Shown piece by piece: positions 44,358-53,380 of a stretch of 64,000 bases of DNA. Location of the stretch: assembly GCF_001598055.1 (NCBI RefSeq), contig NZ_CP014845.1, positions 1,426,001 through 1,490,000 on the forward strand. The letters run 5' to 3'. This DNA is from Cupriavidus nantongensis (GTDB taxonomy: Bacteria; Pseudomonadota; Gammaproteobacteria; Burkholderiales; Burkholderiaceae). Numbering within the stretch: position 1 is the first letter of the stretch; each line of letters opens with the position of its first letter. The notes under the pieces are model-generated. The model worked only from the letters and a program-made list of their open reading frames with translations. It was not told the DNA's origin and did no database searches. Made by a program: the position numbers and the translations under genes.

Positions 44358-45116
44358 ATGAAGATCGTTGTGATTGGCGGTACCGGACTGATCGGCAGCA
44401 AGGTCGTGGCCCGGCTTGCCGCGCAGGGCCATGAAGTGGTGGCGGCATCGCCACAGACGGGCGTGAATGCGCTGACCGGAGAAGGCCTCGGGCAGGCGCT
44501 TGCCGGCGCGAAGGTGGTCGTGGACGTGGCCAATTCCCCGTCGTTCGCCGACGATGCCGTGCTGCATTTCTTCGAGACCTCGGGCCGCAACCTGGCGGCG
44601 GCGGAGAAAGCCGCAGGGGTCAGGCACCATGTGGCGCTGTCGGTGGTCGGCACCGACAAGCTTGCCCAAAGCGGCTACTTCCGCGGCAAGATCGCGCAGG
44701 AAGCGCTGATCCGCAATGCCGGCATCCCCTACACCATCGTCCGTTCCACGCAGTTCCTCGAATTTCTCGGCGGCATCGCCGAATCCGGCGCCGACGGCGA
44801 CGCGATCCGCCTGTCGTCCGCATCGATCCAGCCGATCGCTTCCGACGACGTGGCCGAGGCCGTGGCCGACCAGGCCCTTGCCGATCCCGCCAACGGCATC
44901 GTCGATATCGCCGGGCCGCAGCGCTTTGCGCTGAGCGAGCTGGTGCAACGCTATCTCGAAGCCACCGATGATCCGCGCAAGGTGGTCGTCGACGCCGGGG
45001 CGCGATATTTCGGCGCCGAGCTGGACGATGGCACGCTGGTCCCCGAGGGCCCCGCGCGACTGGGCAAGACCAGCTTCGAGGCATGGCTGCGACAGCGCCA
45101 GCAAGCGCACGCCTGA
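44358..45116 (+). CDS. NmrA/SDR-like NAD(P)-binding protein
   Basis: The 252-residue protein begins MKIVVIGGTGLIGSKVVARL, a GGTGxIG dinucleotide-binding loop. VRHHVALSVVGTD and the following Tyr (SGYFRGKIAQEALIRNAGIPYTIVRSTQFLEF) match the atypical SDR (NmrA-like) pattern. It lacks a standard YxxxK triad in the usual context, so it may be a redox sensor or an oxidoreductase. GAGGTG precedes the ATG; a GTG one codon upstream is also in frame. It lies 15 bases before the Ohr-type gene. Confidence 0.85.
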   Translation: MKIVVIGGTGLIGSKVVARLAAQGHEVVAASPQTGVNALTGEGLGQALAGAKVVVDVANSPSFADDAVLHFFETSGRNLAAAEKAAGVRHHVALSVVGTDKLAQSGYFRGKIAQEALIRNAGIPYTIVRSTQFLEFLGGIAESGADGDAIRLSSASIQPIASDDVAEAVADQALADPANGIVDIAGPQRFALSELVQRYLEATDDPRKVVVDAGARYFGAELDDGTLVPEGPARLGKTSFEAWLRQRQQAHA

Positions 45117-45131
45117 TCCCAGGGCTGGCCC

Positions 45132-45632
45132 ATGGCGAACCGGAAGCTGCAGGCCCCGCCGTTGACCCTGCTCGACAAATATCGCGGGCCCCGCTTCGAT
45201 CCGCTCTACACCACCTCCGTCACCGTCACGGGCGGCGAAACCGGACACGGGCGCGCCTCAGGCGTGGCCCGCTCCGATGACGGCAACCTCATCATCGACC
45301 TGCGGCTGCCGGCCGCGCTGGGAGGTCCGGGCAACGGCACCAACCCGGAACAGCTGTTCGCCGCGGGCTATGCCGCGTGCTTCCACGGCGCCCTGCACCT
45401 GCTGGCCCGGCGCGCCGGCCTCCACATCGACAACATCGCCGTGGAAGTCGAAGTCGCCTTCGGCCGCGACCCGGTGGACGGCGCCTATGCGCTGTCCGCG
45501 GACGTCCGCGTCAGGATGCCGGGCGTGGCCCGGGCGCTGGCCGAAGAACTGGTGCGCAATACCGAGCGCTTCTGCCCCTATGTGAAGATGGCCCGGCAAG
45601 GCATTGCCAGCGTCGTGGTGGTGGTGGACTGA
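45132..45632 (+). CDS. Ohr-type organic hydroperoxide reductase (OsmC family)
   Basis: The 166-residue protein has both redox cysteines of Ohr: C83 in FAAGYAACFHGAL and C148 in ERFCPYVKMARQG. GGPGNGTNPEQLFAAGYAACF is the family signature. Ohr reduces organic hydroperoxides with lipoylated protein as the electron donor. The N-terminus is about 20 residues longer than usual (MANRKLQAPPLTLLDKYRG). No OhrR gene is adjacent, so regulation is likely shared with the upstream NmrA-like gene. Confidence 0.9.
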   Translation: MANRKLQAPPLTLLDKYRGPRFDPLYTTSVTVTGGETGHGRASGVARSDDGNLIIDLRLPAALGGPGNGTNPEQLFAAGYAACFHGALHLLARRAGLHIDNIAVEVEVAFGRDPVDGAYALSADVRVRMPGVARALAEELVRNTERFCPYVKMARQGIASVVVVVD

Positions 45633-45663
45633 GCCCGGCCGCCACTACTTTCGGCAGCCCCTT

Positions 45664-46404
45664 TCACGGCTGCGACAGCGCAAACTCATAATCCGAAGTA
45701 TCCAGCCTGGAAACGCGGTACTCGATGCGCTCGTTCTGGTAGGACGATGCCACGCGCAAAATCTTCAGCATCGCGGTGCCGATGGGGACGCCCAGCAGTT
45801 CATGGTCTTCCTCGTCGGCCAGCGCGGCGCGCAGGCGCTCTTCGGTGCGGATGATGTTGATGCCGAAGACGTCCTGGTAGAAGTTGTAGAGCGTGTTCGG
45901 CCGCTCGCGCAGCAGCTTCTCGGTCAGCGTCCTGAAGCGTTCCGCCGGGACCGTGATGGCGTCGATCATGACCGGGCGCCCTTCCAGCGACAACACGTTG
46001 GTGAAGCGGAACACGGCTTCGCCCAGCGGCAGCCCCAGCGCCGCGGCCTCTTCCTTGTCGGCCTTGGCGCGGCGGAACTTTGCCAGCTTTACCGTGGGGA
46101 ACTCGCGGTAGCCGTCCTGGCGCACGATGCGGAAGAAGCGGAAGAAATGGTCTTCCTGCCGGTGCGTCGCGACGAAGGTGCCCCGCCCCTGGTGGCGGAT
46201 CATGATGTTCTCGGCCACCAGTTCGTCGATGGCCTTGCGCAGCGTGCCGATGGAGACGCCGAAGCGCTCGATCAGCTTGCGCTCAGACGGAATCGCCTCG
46301 CCCGGTTTCCACTCGCCCTCGGCCAGGGCGGCCAGGATGGCGTGCTTGACGTCCTTGTACAGCACGCCGCCTATGGCTGCGCCGGCATCGAATCTGGAAC
46401 CCAC
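45664..46404 (-). CDS. GntR-family (HutC type) regulator of the sulfolactate-like operon
   Basis: The 246-residue protein starts MGSRFDAGAAIGGVLYKDVKHAILAAL and has a winged helix at about 15-80 (PGEAIPSERKLIERFGVSIGTLRKAIDELVAENIMIRHQGRGTFV). A UTRA effector domain follows (MIDAITVPAERFRTL and RVASSYQNERIEYRVSRL). It is the last gene of a minus-strand run that starts with the suyA-like gene, after a 115-base gap that may hold its own promoter. It probably represses the operon in the absence of substrate. Confidence 0.88.
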   Translation of the reverse strand: MGSRFDAGAAIGGVLYKDVKHAILAALAEGEWKPGEAIPSERKLIERFGVSIGTLRKAIDELVAENIMIRHQGRGTFVATHRQEDHFFRFFRIVRQDGYREFPTVKLAKFRRAKADKEEAAALGLPLGEAVFRFTNVLSLEGRPVMIDAITVPAERFRTLTEKLLRERPNTLYNFYQDVFGINIIRTEERLRAALADEEDHELLGVPIGTAMLKILRVASSYQNERIEYRVSRLDTSDYEFALSQP

Positions 46405-46456
46405 GTTAGTGTCCTTTGCAACGCCGCCTGCGGGGCGGCCGGCCGATCCATGACTG

Positions 46457-46468
46457 ACTCATATAGAT
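46457..46468. promoter_or_regulatory. Candidate GntR operator before the regulator gene
   Basis: ACTCATATAGAT resembles the left part of the palindrome upstream of the suyA-like gene (ACTCATATATAT). Sharing between the regulator's own leader and the operon promoter suggests binding by the GntR protein. This is inferred from similarity only. Confidence 0.4.
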
Positions 46469-46519
46469 AAGACGAATCATACTAAAGCCGGCCGCGGCGG
46501 CATGACGCGGCGCTATCCG

Positions 46520-47539
46520 CTATTCGACGCGGATGTGCTTCTCTTCGATCAGCCGGGCCCAGCGCGTCACCTCGCCGCTGAAGTAGTCGGCAAACGCTGG
46601 CCCGCCGGCAGCAGGGCTGAAGCCCGCGCTGACGATGCGCCCGCGCACCGACTCGGTGGCCAGCATGCGCGCGACCGAGGCGGCCACCTTGTCGACGATC
46701 GGCCGGGGCGTGCCGGCCGGCATCATCAGGCCGGTCCAGTTCTCGACGATCAGCTCCGGATAGCCGGCCTCGGCCACGGTGGGCACGTCGGGCAGCAGCG
46801 GGTGGCGCTCACGCGTGGTCACGGCCAGCGCGCGCAGCTTGCCGCCTTTCACATAGGCGAGCGACTCGGGGAAGTTGGAGAACACCACGTCGATCTGGCC
46901 GCCGATCAGGTCGGTCATCGACGGCGCGCCGCCCTTGTACGGCACATGGGTGAAGCTGGTGCGGGTCTGGCTTTCGAACAGCGCCAGCGTCAGGTGCGGC
47001 GGCGTGCCATTGCCGCTCGAGCCGGCGTTCAGCTTGGATTTCTGCGCCGCCGCGGCCAGGTCCTTCATCGATTTGATCGGCGAGCTGGCCGGCACCACCA
47101 CCATCATCGGCGACGAGGCGATGCGCGCCACCGGCACCAGGTCTTTCTGCATGCTGAACGGCAGCTTGGGGAACAAGGTCACGTTGGACGCGTGCGTCAG
47201 CGTCACCGCCAGCCAGGTATAGCCGTCGGGTGGTGCCTTGGCGACCTGCTCGGCGCCGATATTGGCATTGCCGCCTGGCCGGTTGTCCACCACGATAGGC
47301 TTCTTCCACTCTTCGGAGAGCTGGTGGCCGACCATGCGCGCCATGATGTCGGTCAGGCCGCCGGCCGCGAATGGCACCACGTACCGTATCGGCTTGCCCG
47401 GAAAGTCCGCGGCGGCATCGCTGCCGCCCTGCGCCGCGGCAGGCCGGGGCGCCAGCGCAGCGAGGGCCGATACAACTGACAAGGCAAGCAGCACGCGGTT
47501 CAGGTGCCTGCGCGCGCCGCACATCAAGCGTCGATCCAT
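46520..47539 (-). CDS. Bug/TctC-family receptor in the sulfolactate-like operon
   Basis: The 339-residue protein starts MDRRLMCGARRHLNRVLLALSVVSALAAL with a signal peptide cut near AAAQGG. Bug segments are IRYVVPFAAGGLTDIMARMV, PIVVDNRPGGNANIGAEQVAKAPPDGYTWL and FTHVPYKGGAPSMTDLIGGQIDVVF. It lies 57 bases downstream of the Ldh2-type dehydrogenase on the same strand. Its ligand is likely the substrate of that pathway. No TctA/TctB permease genes are present locally. Confidence 0.88.
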   Translation of the reverse strand: MDRRLMCGARRHLNRVLLALSVVSALAALAPRPAAAQGGSDAAADFPGKPIRYVVPFAAGGLTDIMARMVGHQLSEEWKKPIVVDNRPGGNANIGAEQVAKAPPDGYTWLAVTLTHASNVTLFPKLPFSMQKDLVPVARIASSPMMVVVPASSPIKSMKDLAAAAQKSKLNAGSSGNGTPPHLTLALFESQTRTSFTHVPYKGGAPSMTDLIGGQIDVVFSNFPESLAYVKGGKLRALAVTTRERHPLLPDVPTVAEAGYPELIVENWTGLMMPAGTPRPIVDKVAASVARMLATESVRGRIVSAGFSPAAGGPAFADYFSGEVTRWARLIEEKHIRVE

Positions 47540-47596
47540 GGTTTGTCTCCGGTAGTTATGGCCGGCCCATCTGAGCGTGGGTCCGTTGTGAGGAAA

Positions 47597-48619
47597 TCAA
47601 TGCGGGGCGCCGGCCTCCTCGCCCGCAAGCGATTGCAGTTCGCGCCAGAGCGCGTCGGGCACGTCAATGCCATGCGCGGCCGCCCGCGCCTGCGAGGTTT
47701 CGCGGCGGGCGCCCGGCACGCGCGTGCCTTCGTCGTCCAGCATCGCCTCCAGTAGCGCTTCGACGCGCTCGGCGTAGACCTGCGAGCCGGCGAAGGCGCC
47801 AGGGTCAAGCACGAAGAACAGCTGGCCGATGCGCGGACGGTTGCCGGCATCGCTGAAGAAGGAATCGGCCTCGGCGCCGAACTGCGCGCCGGCCAGCGAC
47901 GTCACCAGCAGCTCCACCAGCAACGCCAGCATCGCGCCCTTGACGCCGCCCGCCGGCAGCATCGAGCCGCGCAGCGCGGCCTGGGCGTCGGTGGTCGGCT
48001 GGCCGGCCTCATCCAGCGCCCATCCGAGCGGAATCGGCTTGCCCTGCTTCGCCGCCACCATGATCTTGCCGCGCGCGACTTCCGACAGCGACAGGTCGAT
48101 CACCGCCGGCGCGCAGCCCTGCCGCGGGAATACCGCCGCAATCGGGTTGGTGCCGAACAGCGGCCGCTTGCCGCCCCACGCCGGCATCGCCGCGGGCGAA
48201 TTGCCCATGGCGATGCCGACCATGCCGGCGCGCGCCACCGCTTCCAGCGGCAGCGCCGCGGCGCCGAAGTGATGGCTGTTGGTGACCGCGGCCACGCCGA
48301 CGCCGGTTGCGCGCGCGCGTGCCATGGCTTCGGCGATGGCCAGCTCGCACGCCGCGAAGGCAAAGCCGCAGCGCGCGTCGACCAGCACCGCGCTGGCACG
48401 CGTGCCCTGTACCGCCGGCTCGGCATTGCCGTCGACCCGGTCATGGCGCAGGTGCGCCACGTACATCGGCACGCGCGAGACCCCGTGCGACGGCAGTCCC
48501 GCGGCATCGGCCCGCACCAGCGCCGCCGCCGTCGCCCGCGCCTGCAGCGCGCTGGCCCCGGCCCGGCGCAGGCACGCGGCGGCCACGCGCTCCAGTTCCT
48601 GCAACGCAATCCGGCTCAT
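47597..48619 (-). CDS. Ldh2-family dehydrogenase, (R)-sulfolactate dehydrogenase (ComC)-like
   Basis: The 340-residue protein belongs to the malate/L-lactate dehydrogenase-2 (Ldh2) family: AALVRADAAGLPSHGVSRVPMYV, VAAVTNSHHFGAAAL with the catalytic His, MGNSPAAMPAWGGKRPLFGTNPIAAVFP and VKGAMLALLVELL. ComC-type members interconvert sulfopyruvate and (R)-sulfolactate. The start at 48619 overlaps the upstream stop by ATGA. Placed next to the SuyAB-like and D-hydroxyacid dehydrogenase genes, it fits a sulfolactate-epimerising pair, but malate-type activity cannot be excluded by sequence. Confidence 0.82.
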   Translation of the reverse strand: MSRIALQELERVAAACLRRAGASALQARATAAALVRADAAGLPSHGVSRVPMYVAHLRHDRVDGNAEPAVQGTRASAVLVDARCGFAFAACELAIAEAMARARATGVGVAAVTNSHHFGAAALPLEAVARAGMVGIAMGNSPAAMPAWGGKRPLFGTNPIAAVFPRQGCAPAVIDLSLSEVARGKIMVAAKQGKPIPLGWALDEAGQPTTDAQAALRGSMLPAGGVKGAMLALLVELLVTSLAGAQFGAEADSFFSDAGNRPRIGQLFFVLDPGAFAGSQVYAERVEALLEAMLDDEGTRVPGARRETSQARAAAHGIDVPDALWRELQSLAGEEAGAPH

Positions 48620-49554
48620 GGCATCTGCTCCAGCGATTGCCGCACCTCGCGCGCGATCATCATCGATACGCGCGCATTGGCTTCGCGCGTCACGCCACCG
48701 ACATGCGGTGTCAGGATCAGGTTGGGCACGCCGCGCAGCACGCTGCCCGCTGGCAGCGGCTCGCTGTCGAACACGTCCAGCGCGGCGCCGGCCAGGTGCC
48801 CGGCCCGCAGCGCATCGGCAAGCGCTGCCTCGTCGACCACGCCACCGCGCGCGGTATTGATCAGCACCGCGCCGGACTTCATCGCCGCCAGGCGGCCGAC
48901 ATCGATCAGGTTGCGCGTGGCCGCCACCAGCGGCACATGAAGGCTGACCGCGTCCGCCTGCGCCAGCAGCGCGTCGAGCGGCACGCAGGCCACCCCGGTA
49001 GCGGTCCAGACCGGATCGTCGGCCGGCAGCATCGGATCGCTGGCAATGACCTCCATGCCGAAGGCGCGCGCCAGCGCCGCGGTCTGCCGGCCGATGTCGC
49101 CAAAGCCGATCAGGCCCAGCGTCTTGCCCAGCGCCTCCCGGCCCTCCGACAGCCGTGCCCGCGGCCACTGGCCGTCCGCCACCTCAGCGTTGGACAGGTA
49201 GGCGCCGCGCAGCAGCACGGCGGCCGTGGTCACCACGTACTCCGCCACCGAGCGCGCATTGGCCCCGGCCGCGGGAATCACGCGGATGCCGCGTTCGCGG
49301 CAGGCGGCGACATCGATATTGTCCAGCCCCACGCCGAGCCGTCCCACCACCCGCAAGGCCGGCGCGCTCGCCAGCAGCGCCGCGTCCACCTGGGTGCGGT
49401 TGCGCACCACCAGCGCGTGCGCCCCGCCCAGGACCTCGAGCAGCTCGCCACGCCTGTCCACCCAGCCCGGCTCGTAGCGCAGGTCGAAGCCGGCGCTCAG
49501 CGCCTGCACCGCGGCCGGGTCCATGAACTCGCTGATGCAGATGCGCTTCATCAT
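48616..49554 (-). CDS. D-2-hydroxyacid dehydrogenase, (S)-sulfolactate dehydrogenase (SlcC)-like
   Basis: The 312-residue enzyme has the NAD-binding fold [19 protein letters not shown], the catalytic Arg in [16 protein letters not shown], Glu in [10 protein letters not shown] and His in [11 protein letters not shown]. It belongs to the phosphoglycerate-dehydrogenase-like superfamily. SlcC oxidises (S)-sulfolactate to sulfopyruvate. It overlaps suyB-like upstream and the Ldh2-type gene downstream, each by ATGA, so all three are made in step. The (S)-specific assignment rests on context. Confidence 0.8.
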   Translation of the reverse strand: MMKRICISEFMDPAAVQALSAGFDLRYEPGWVDRRGELLEVLGGAHALVVRNRTQVDAALLASAPALRVVGRLGVGLDNIDVAACRERGIRVIPAAGANARSVAEYVVTTAAVLLRGAYLSNAEVADGQWPRARLSEGREALGKTLGLIGFGDIGRQTAALARAFGMEVIASDPMLPADDPVWTATGVACVPLDALLAQADAVSLHVPLVAATRNLIDVGRLAAMKSGAVLINTARGGVVDEAALADALRAGHLAGAALDVFDSEPLPAGSVLRGVPNLILTPHVGGVTREANARVSMMIAREVRQSLEQMP

Positions 49555-50726
49555 GCCGACTCGTGGATGCGGGTCAGCACGAACTCGCGATGGCCGAGCG
49601 CCTCGGCCGCGGTCCAGCGGCCGTTGATGGTGGCCAGCATGCACTCCAGCAGCTTGTCGCCGGTCTGGTCCAGCGTCTGCTCGCGCTGCAGCAGGCCCGA
49701 GCAATCGACGTCCATGTGCTCGCTCATCAGGCGCACGGTGCGGGGATTGGCGCACAGCTTGATCACCGGCACGATCGGGTTGCCGATCACGTTGCCCTGC
49801 CCGGTCGGGAAGAAATGGACCACATAGCCGGCCGCCGCGCACAGCGTGACCATCTCGGCCGCGGCCGAAGACGAGTCCATGAACCACAGCCCCGGATGCG
49901 TCGGCGCCTCGGCCTTGTCGAGCACGCCATCGACGGTGCACTTCTTGCCGATCTTCTGGATATTGCCCAGCGCCTTTTCTTCGATGGTGGTCAGGCCGCC
50001 GGCGATATTGCCCTTGGTCGGCTGCGACTCGGACAGGTCGGAGGTCTTCCAGCGGTCGATCATGCCCTGGTAGCGCTCGAACATCGCCATGAACTGATGG
50101 CGCACGTCGTCGTTGGCACAGCGCGCCGCGACGATATGCTCGCCGCCGGTCAGCTCGGAGGTCTCGCCGAACACCAGCGTGGTGCCCAGCGGATGCAGCT
50201 TGTCGAAGGCGTTGCCGACGGTCGGGTTGGCGCCGCAGCCCGAGGTGGTGTCCGATTCGCCGCACTTGGTCGACACCCACAGCTCGTTGATCGGGCACTC
50301 CACGCGGTGCAGCGCGGTGGCGTACTGCACGAACTCGCGCGCGGCCTTCGAGGCGCGCATGATGGTGTCGTGGTCGCCGTGCCCTTCGATGCCGAAGCCG
50401 ACCACCGGCTTGCCGGTCTGGGCGATGCCATCGACCACTTTCTTGGTCCAGCCTTCCTCGATGCCGATCACTACCACCGCGGCGACGTTGGGGTTGCTGC
50501 CCGCGCCGATCAGCGTGCGGAAATGCAGGTCCAGGTCCGGCCCGAACTGCAGGCGGCCGTACGGATGGGGAATCGCCATGGTGCCCTTGATCGCGGCGGC
50601 GACGGCCTCGGCGGCGGCGTTGGACAGGTCGTCCAGCGGCAGGATGATGACGTGGTTGCGCACGCCGACGCGGCCGTTGTCACGGCGGTAGCCCCAGAAG
50701 GTGGTGTTTTGGTCGATCACGGACAT
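49551..50726 (-). CDS. suyB: UxaA-family lyase, (2R)-sulfolactate sulfo-lyase beta subunit (SuyB)-like
   Basis: The 391-residue protein has the altronate-dehydratase C-terminal fold: [59 protein letters not shown], and [49 protein letters not shown]. With a separate small subunit of 93 residues just upstream, the split arrangement and sizes match SuyAB, which cleaves sulfolactate to pyruvate and sulfite. An altronate or related acid dehydratase is the alternative. Confidence 0.75.
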   Translation of the reverse strand: MSVIDQNTTFWGYRRDNGRVGVRNHVIILPLDDLSNAAAEAVAAAIKGTMAIPHPYGRLQFGPDLDLHFRTLIGAGSNPNVAAVVVIGIEEGWTKKVVDGIAQTGKPVVGFGIEGHGDHDTIMRASKAAREFVQYATALHRVECPINELWVSTKCGESDTTSGCGANPTVGNAFDKLHPLGTTLVFGETSELTGGEHIVAARCANDDVRHQFMAMFERYQGMIDRWKTSDLSESQPTKGNIAGGLTTIEEKALGNIQKIGKKCTVDGVLDKAEAPTHPGLWFMDSSSAAAEMVTLCAAAGYVVHFFPTGQGNVIGNPIVPVIKLCANPRTVRLMSEHMDVDCSGLLQREQTLDQTGDKLLECMLATINGRWTAAEALGHREFVLTRIHESA

Positions 50727-50796
50727 GACGTGGATCCTTGGATAAGCGATGGAAGCGGAATGAAGGCGGATGGAACGCAGGCGCGGCGCGCCCGGC

Positions 50797-51078
50797 TTAC
50801 CAGCGCTTGGTCTTGATGTTGTGGACGTGGGCGTGCTGGCCGGCCTTGATCGGCGCCACCACCTTGCCGATGTCGATGCCGTACTTGTAGACCGTGTCGT
50901 TCACTTCCATGTCGCGCAGCGCCACCTTGTGGCCGATGGGAATCGGCTGCAGCGCGGTCACCGTCACGATCTTGTCTTCGTCCATGATCCAGGCATTGAG
51001 CTGGGTGCCGGGCTGGATCCCTTCCACCACGGCTACCGCGACGGTGTCCTTGGCGTCATGAAGCACTACGTGAATCAT
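50797..51078 (-). CDS. suyA: UxaA N-domain protein, sulfolactate sulfo-lyase alpha subunit (SuyA)-like
   Basis: The 93-residue protein is a stand-alone SAF domain: [42 protein letters not shown], and a C-terminus in [10 protein letters not shown], which I recall as the SuyA ending. AGAGGAG sits seven bases before the ATG. It lies 70 bases upstream of the SuyB-like gene and is first in the operon, below a clear promoter. Confidence 0.78.
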   Translation of the reverse strand: MIHVVLHDAKDTVAVAVVEGIQPGTQLNAWIMDEDKIVTVTALQPIPIGHKVALRDMEVNDTVYKYGIDIGKVVAPIKAGQHAHVHNIKTKRW

Positions 51079-51113
51079 CGTTGTCTCCTCTGTGTGGGTC
51101 GTGCGTGAAAGTC

Positions 51114-51161
51114 ATGGTAGGTGGTGGATTCATCCATGTCAACCAACTCATATATATGAAT
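51114..51161 (-). promoter_or_regulatory. Promoter of the suyA-like operon with upstream palindrome
   Basis: On the minus strand TTGACA (51137-51142) and TACCAT (51114-51119) are 17 bases apart, a good sigma70-type promoter. Just upstream of the -35, TCATATATATGA at 51148-51159 is a perfect 12-base palindrome. It may be the GntR site or an AT-rich activator element. Confidence 0.6.
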
Positions 51162-51351
51162 TTCAACTGACGATACCGGTTCCGGCGCATATGGAAAAGG
51201 GGTGGCGGGGGAGCGCATCAGGCACATATGACCGCGGCAGTAGGGCCGATGAGTGACAATATCGGCCCTGCACGTCAGGGAGCGGGACGGTCCAAGCCGG
51301 AAGACGTGCCGCGGCCTGACGGTGTGTTTAACCTCGAAACGGAGACCTGAC

Positions 51352-52326
51352 TTGACGATGAAAAACCGATTTGCCGTGGGCCTGCTGGCATCGGCAGCAT
51401 TTCTTGCAGCCTCGACCGCCAACGCGCAAGACCCCTGGCCCGCAAAGACCATCCGCTTCGTCGTGCCTTTCGCCGCGGGCGGCGCCAATGACTTGATGGC
51501 GCGCGCGGCCGCCGAGGGCGCCGGCAAGGCGCTGGGCCAGACCGTGCTGGTCGAGAACCGGCCCGGCGCGGGCGGCACCGTGGGCGCCGACGTGGTGGCC
51601 CGCAGCGCGCCGGACGGCTACACCTTCCTGATCAGCGCCGCCGGCGTCATCTCCAACAGCATGATCAAGAAGTCGATGCCGTTCCGGGACGACGCGCTGG
51701 TGCCGGTGGTGATGATCGGGTTGGCACCATCGGTGATCGTGGTGCCGAAGAACGCGCCCTACAAGGACCTGCGCGACTTCGTCGAGGCCTCGAAGAAAGG
51801 CAGCGGCTTCAATTTCGCCACCGCCGGCACCGGCAGCACTCCGCACTTCGTCGCGGAACTCCTCAACGTGAAGTACGGCGCAAGGCTGCAGCCGGTGCCC
51901 TACAAGAGCGGGTCGGAAAGCACCACGGCCGTGCTGGGCGGCCAGGTGGAAGGCACCTCCGAGGCCAGCATCATCGCGTTGCCGCATATCGTGCATGACG
52001 GCAAGTTCAAGCCGCTGGCCACCACGTGGACGCAGCGGATCTCGGCCTACCCGCAACTTTCCACCGCGGTGGAGCAAGGCTTCGCCGACCTGCAGATTGC
52101 GCACTGGGCCGGCGTCCATGCGCCCAAGGGCACGCCCGACGCCATCCTCGACAAGGTCGCCGCGGCGGTCGACAAGGCCATGAAAGACCCCGCCGCCGCT
52201 GCCAAGCTGAAGCAGGTGGGCATCGAGCCGATCGGCGGCACGCGCGCGGACTTCATCAAGTTCGTCGACGCGGAACGCCGGCGCCTGGGCGAGATCGTCA
52301 GGGCGGCGAAGATGCAGGAGAAGTAG
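51352..52326 (+). CDS. Bug/TctC-family receptor divergent from the sulfolactate-like operon
   Basis: The protein starts MTMKNRFAVGLLASAAFLAA with a signal peptide cut near ANAQDPW. Bug segments: IRFVVPFAAGGANDLMARAAAEG, VLVENRPGAGGTVGADVVARSAPDGYTFL and LQPVPYKSGSESTTAVLGGQ. A TTG at 51352 is preferred because GGAG ends seven bases before it; the ATG two codons later has an overly long spacing of 13. It is divergent from suyA and could bind sulfolactate or an unrelated acid. Confidence 0.85.
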   Translation: MTMKNRFAVGLLASAAFLAASTANAQDPWPAKTIRFVVPFAAGGANDLMARAAAEGAGKALGQTVLVENRPGAGGTVGADVVARSAPDGYTFLISAAGVISNSMIKKSMPFRDDALVPVVMIGLAPSVIVVPKNAPYKDLRDFVEASKKGSGFNFATAGTGSTPHFVAELLNVKYGARLQPVPYKSGSESTTAVLGGQVEGTSEASIIALPHIVHDGKFKPLATTWTQRISAYPQLSTAVEQGFADLQIAHWAGVHAPKGTPDAILDKVAAAVDKAMKDPAAAAKLKQVGIEPIGGTRADFIKFVDAERRRLGEIVRAAKMQEK

Positions 52327-53290
52327 GCGGGGTTGCTGCCTTGCCATGGCTAGGCGGGGGCACTTTGCGGCGGCCCCAGTTCTCAGCCTGCCGCTCCAGG
52401 TGCTGGCGAATGAAGTCCATCAGCGTGCGCGTGGCCAGGGTCGGAAAACGGTTGGGCGCGGTCAGCATGTAGACGCTGTCGCCCACGCCTTCGGCTTCGC
52501 ATTCGGCCAGCACCTCGCGCATCTGCCCCGATTGCAGTTGGCGCCAGACCGCATAGCGCGGCAGCAGGGCCACGCCCAGCCCGCCCATGACCGATTCGAA
52601 CAGGAACGGATAGTCGCCTGACTGGATCCGGGGAGACACCCGCAAGGTCATCGGCGTGCCGGCCAGCCATACCTTCAACGTGAAGCGGCGCCCCAGCGAT
52701 GCCGGCGCAATCATGTCGCATCGTTCGAGGTCGGCCACCGTGCGTACCGGCCCGTGGCGGTCCAGAAACGATGCCGATGCGCACAGGCACCAGCCCACCT
52801 CGCAGATGCGCCGCGCCACATGGTCGTCGGGCGGCTGCGAGGTGATCTTCAGCGCCACGTCGACCTCGGCCGGGATCAGGTCGCCAATGTTGTCGTTGAT
52901 CACCACGCGCAGCGAAATCTGCGGATAGCTGCGTGCAAATTCCAGCAGCAGCGGCGTCAGATAGAGGTGGCCCAGTCCGGTAGGCAGGCGGATCCGCACA
53001 TCGCCGCGCACCACCTTGCCAAGGCTGTCGATGGCGGTATTGGCGGACTGCAGCTCATCCAGCACGCGCAAGCCATGCGCATACAGCAGCCGTCCCGCTT
53101 CGGTCAGTTCGACATGGCGCGTGGTGCGGCGCATCAGCTGCGCGCCCAGATGCTGCTCCAGCAGCTTAAGGCGGCGCGACACGTTCGAGCGCGTCATGCC
53201 GCTGCGCTGCGCCGCCGCCGTCAGCGTACGCGACTCGACCATGGTGACGAAGAGCCGCACCAGGTTGAGATCGAAATCATTGTCAATCAT
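52298..53290 (-). CDS. LysR-family regulator overlapping the Bug gene end
   Basis: The 330-residue protein starts MIDNDFDLNLVRLFVTMVESRTLTAAAQRSGMTRSNVSRRLKLLEQHLG. The effector domain shows DVRIRLPTGLGHLYLTPLLLEFARSYP. Its last codons overlap the 3' end of the converging Bug gene by 29 bases; the C-terminal tail (KVPPPSHGKAATPPTSP) is probably non-essential. The CoA-transferase gene starts 91 bases away on the other strand, so this is its likely regulator. Confidence 0.85.
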   Translation of the reverse strand: MIDNDFDLNLVRLFVTMVESRTLTAAAQRSGMTRSNVSRRLKLLEQHLGAQLMRRTTRHVELTEAGRLLYAHGLRVLDELQSANTAIDSLGKVVRGDVRIRLPTGLGHLYLTPLLLEFARSYPQISLRVVINDNIGDLIPAEVDVALKITSQPPDDHVARRICEVGWCLCASASFLDRHGPVRTVADLERCDMIAPASLGRRFTLKVWLAGTPMTLRVSPRIQSGDYPFLFESVMGGLGVALLPRYAVWRQLQSGQMREVLAECEAEGVGDSVYMLTAPNRFPTLATRTLMDFIRQHLERQAENWGRRKVPPPSHGKAATPPTSPASSPP

Positions 53291-53380
53291 CAGTCAACAC
53301 CATTGGCACAAATCGAGGGATTGTTTCGGCGGGAGGCCAACCCTAGCATAAAGCTCGTGTTTATCCCTGCCGACGAGCTC

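Noticed and set aside
49551..51078. Altronate dehydratase split into two genes
   Set aside because: Possible by family, but the neighbouring pair of hydroxyacid dehydrogenases and the [10 protein letters not shown] ending favour sulfolactate sulfo-lyase; kept as an alternative.
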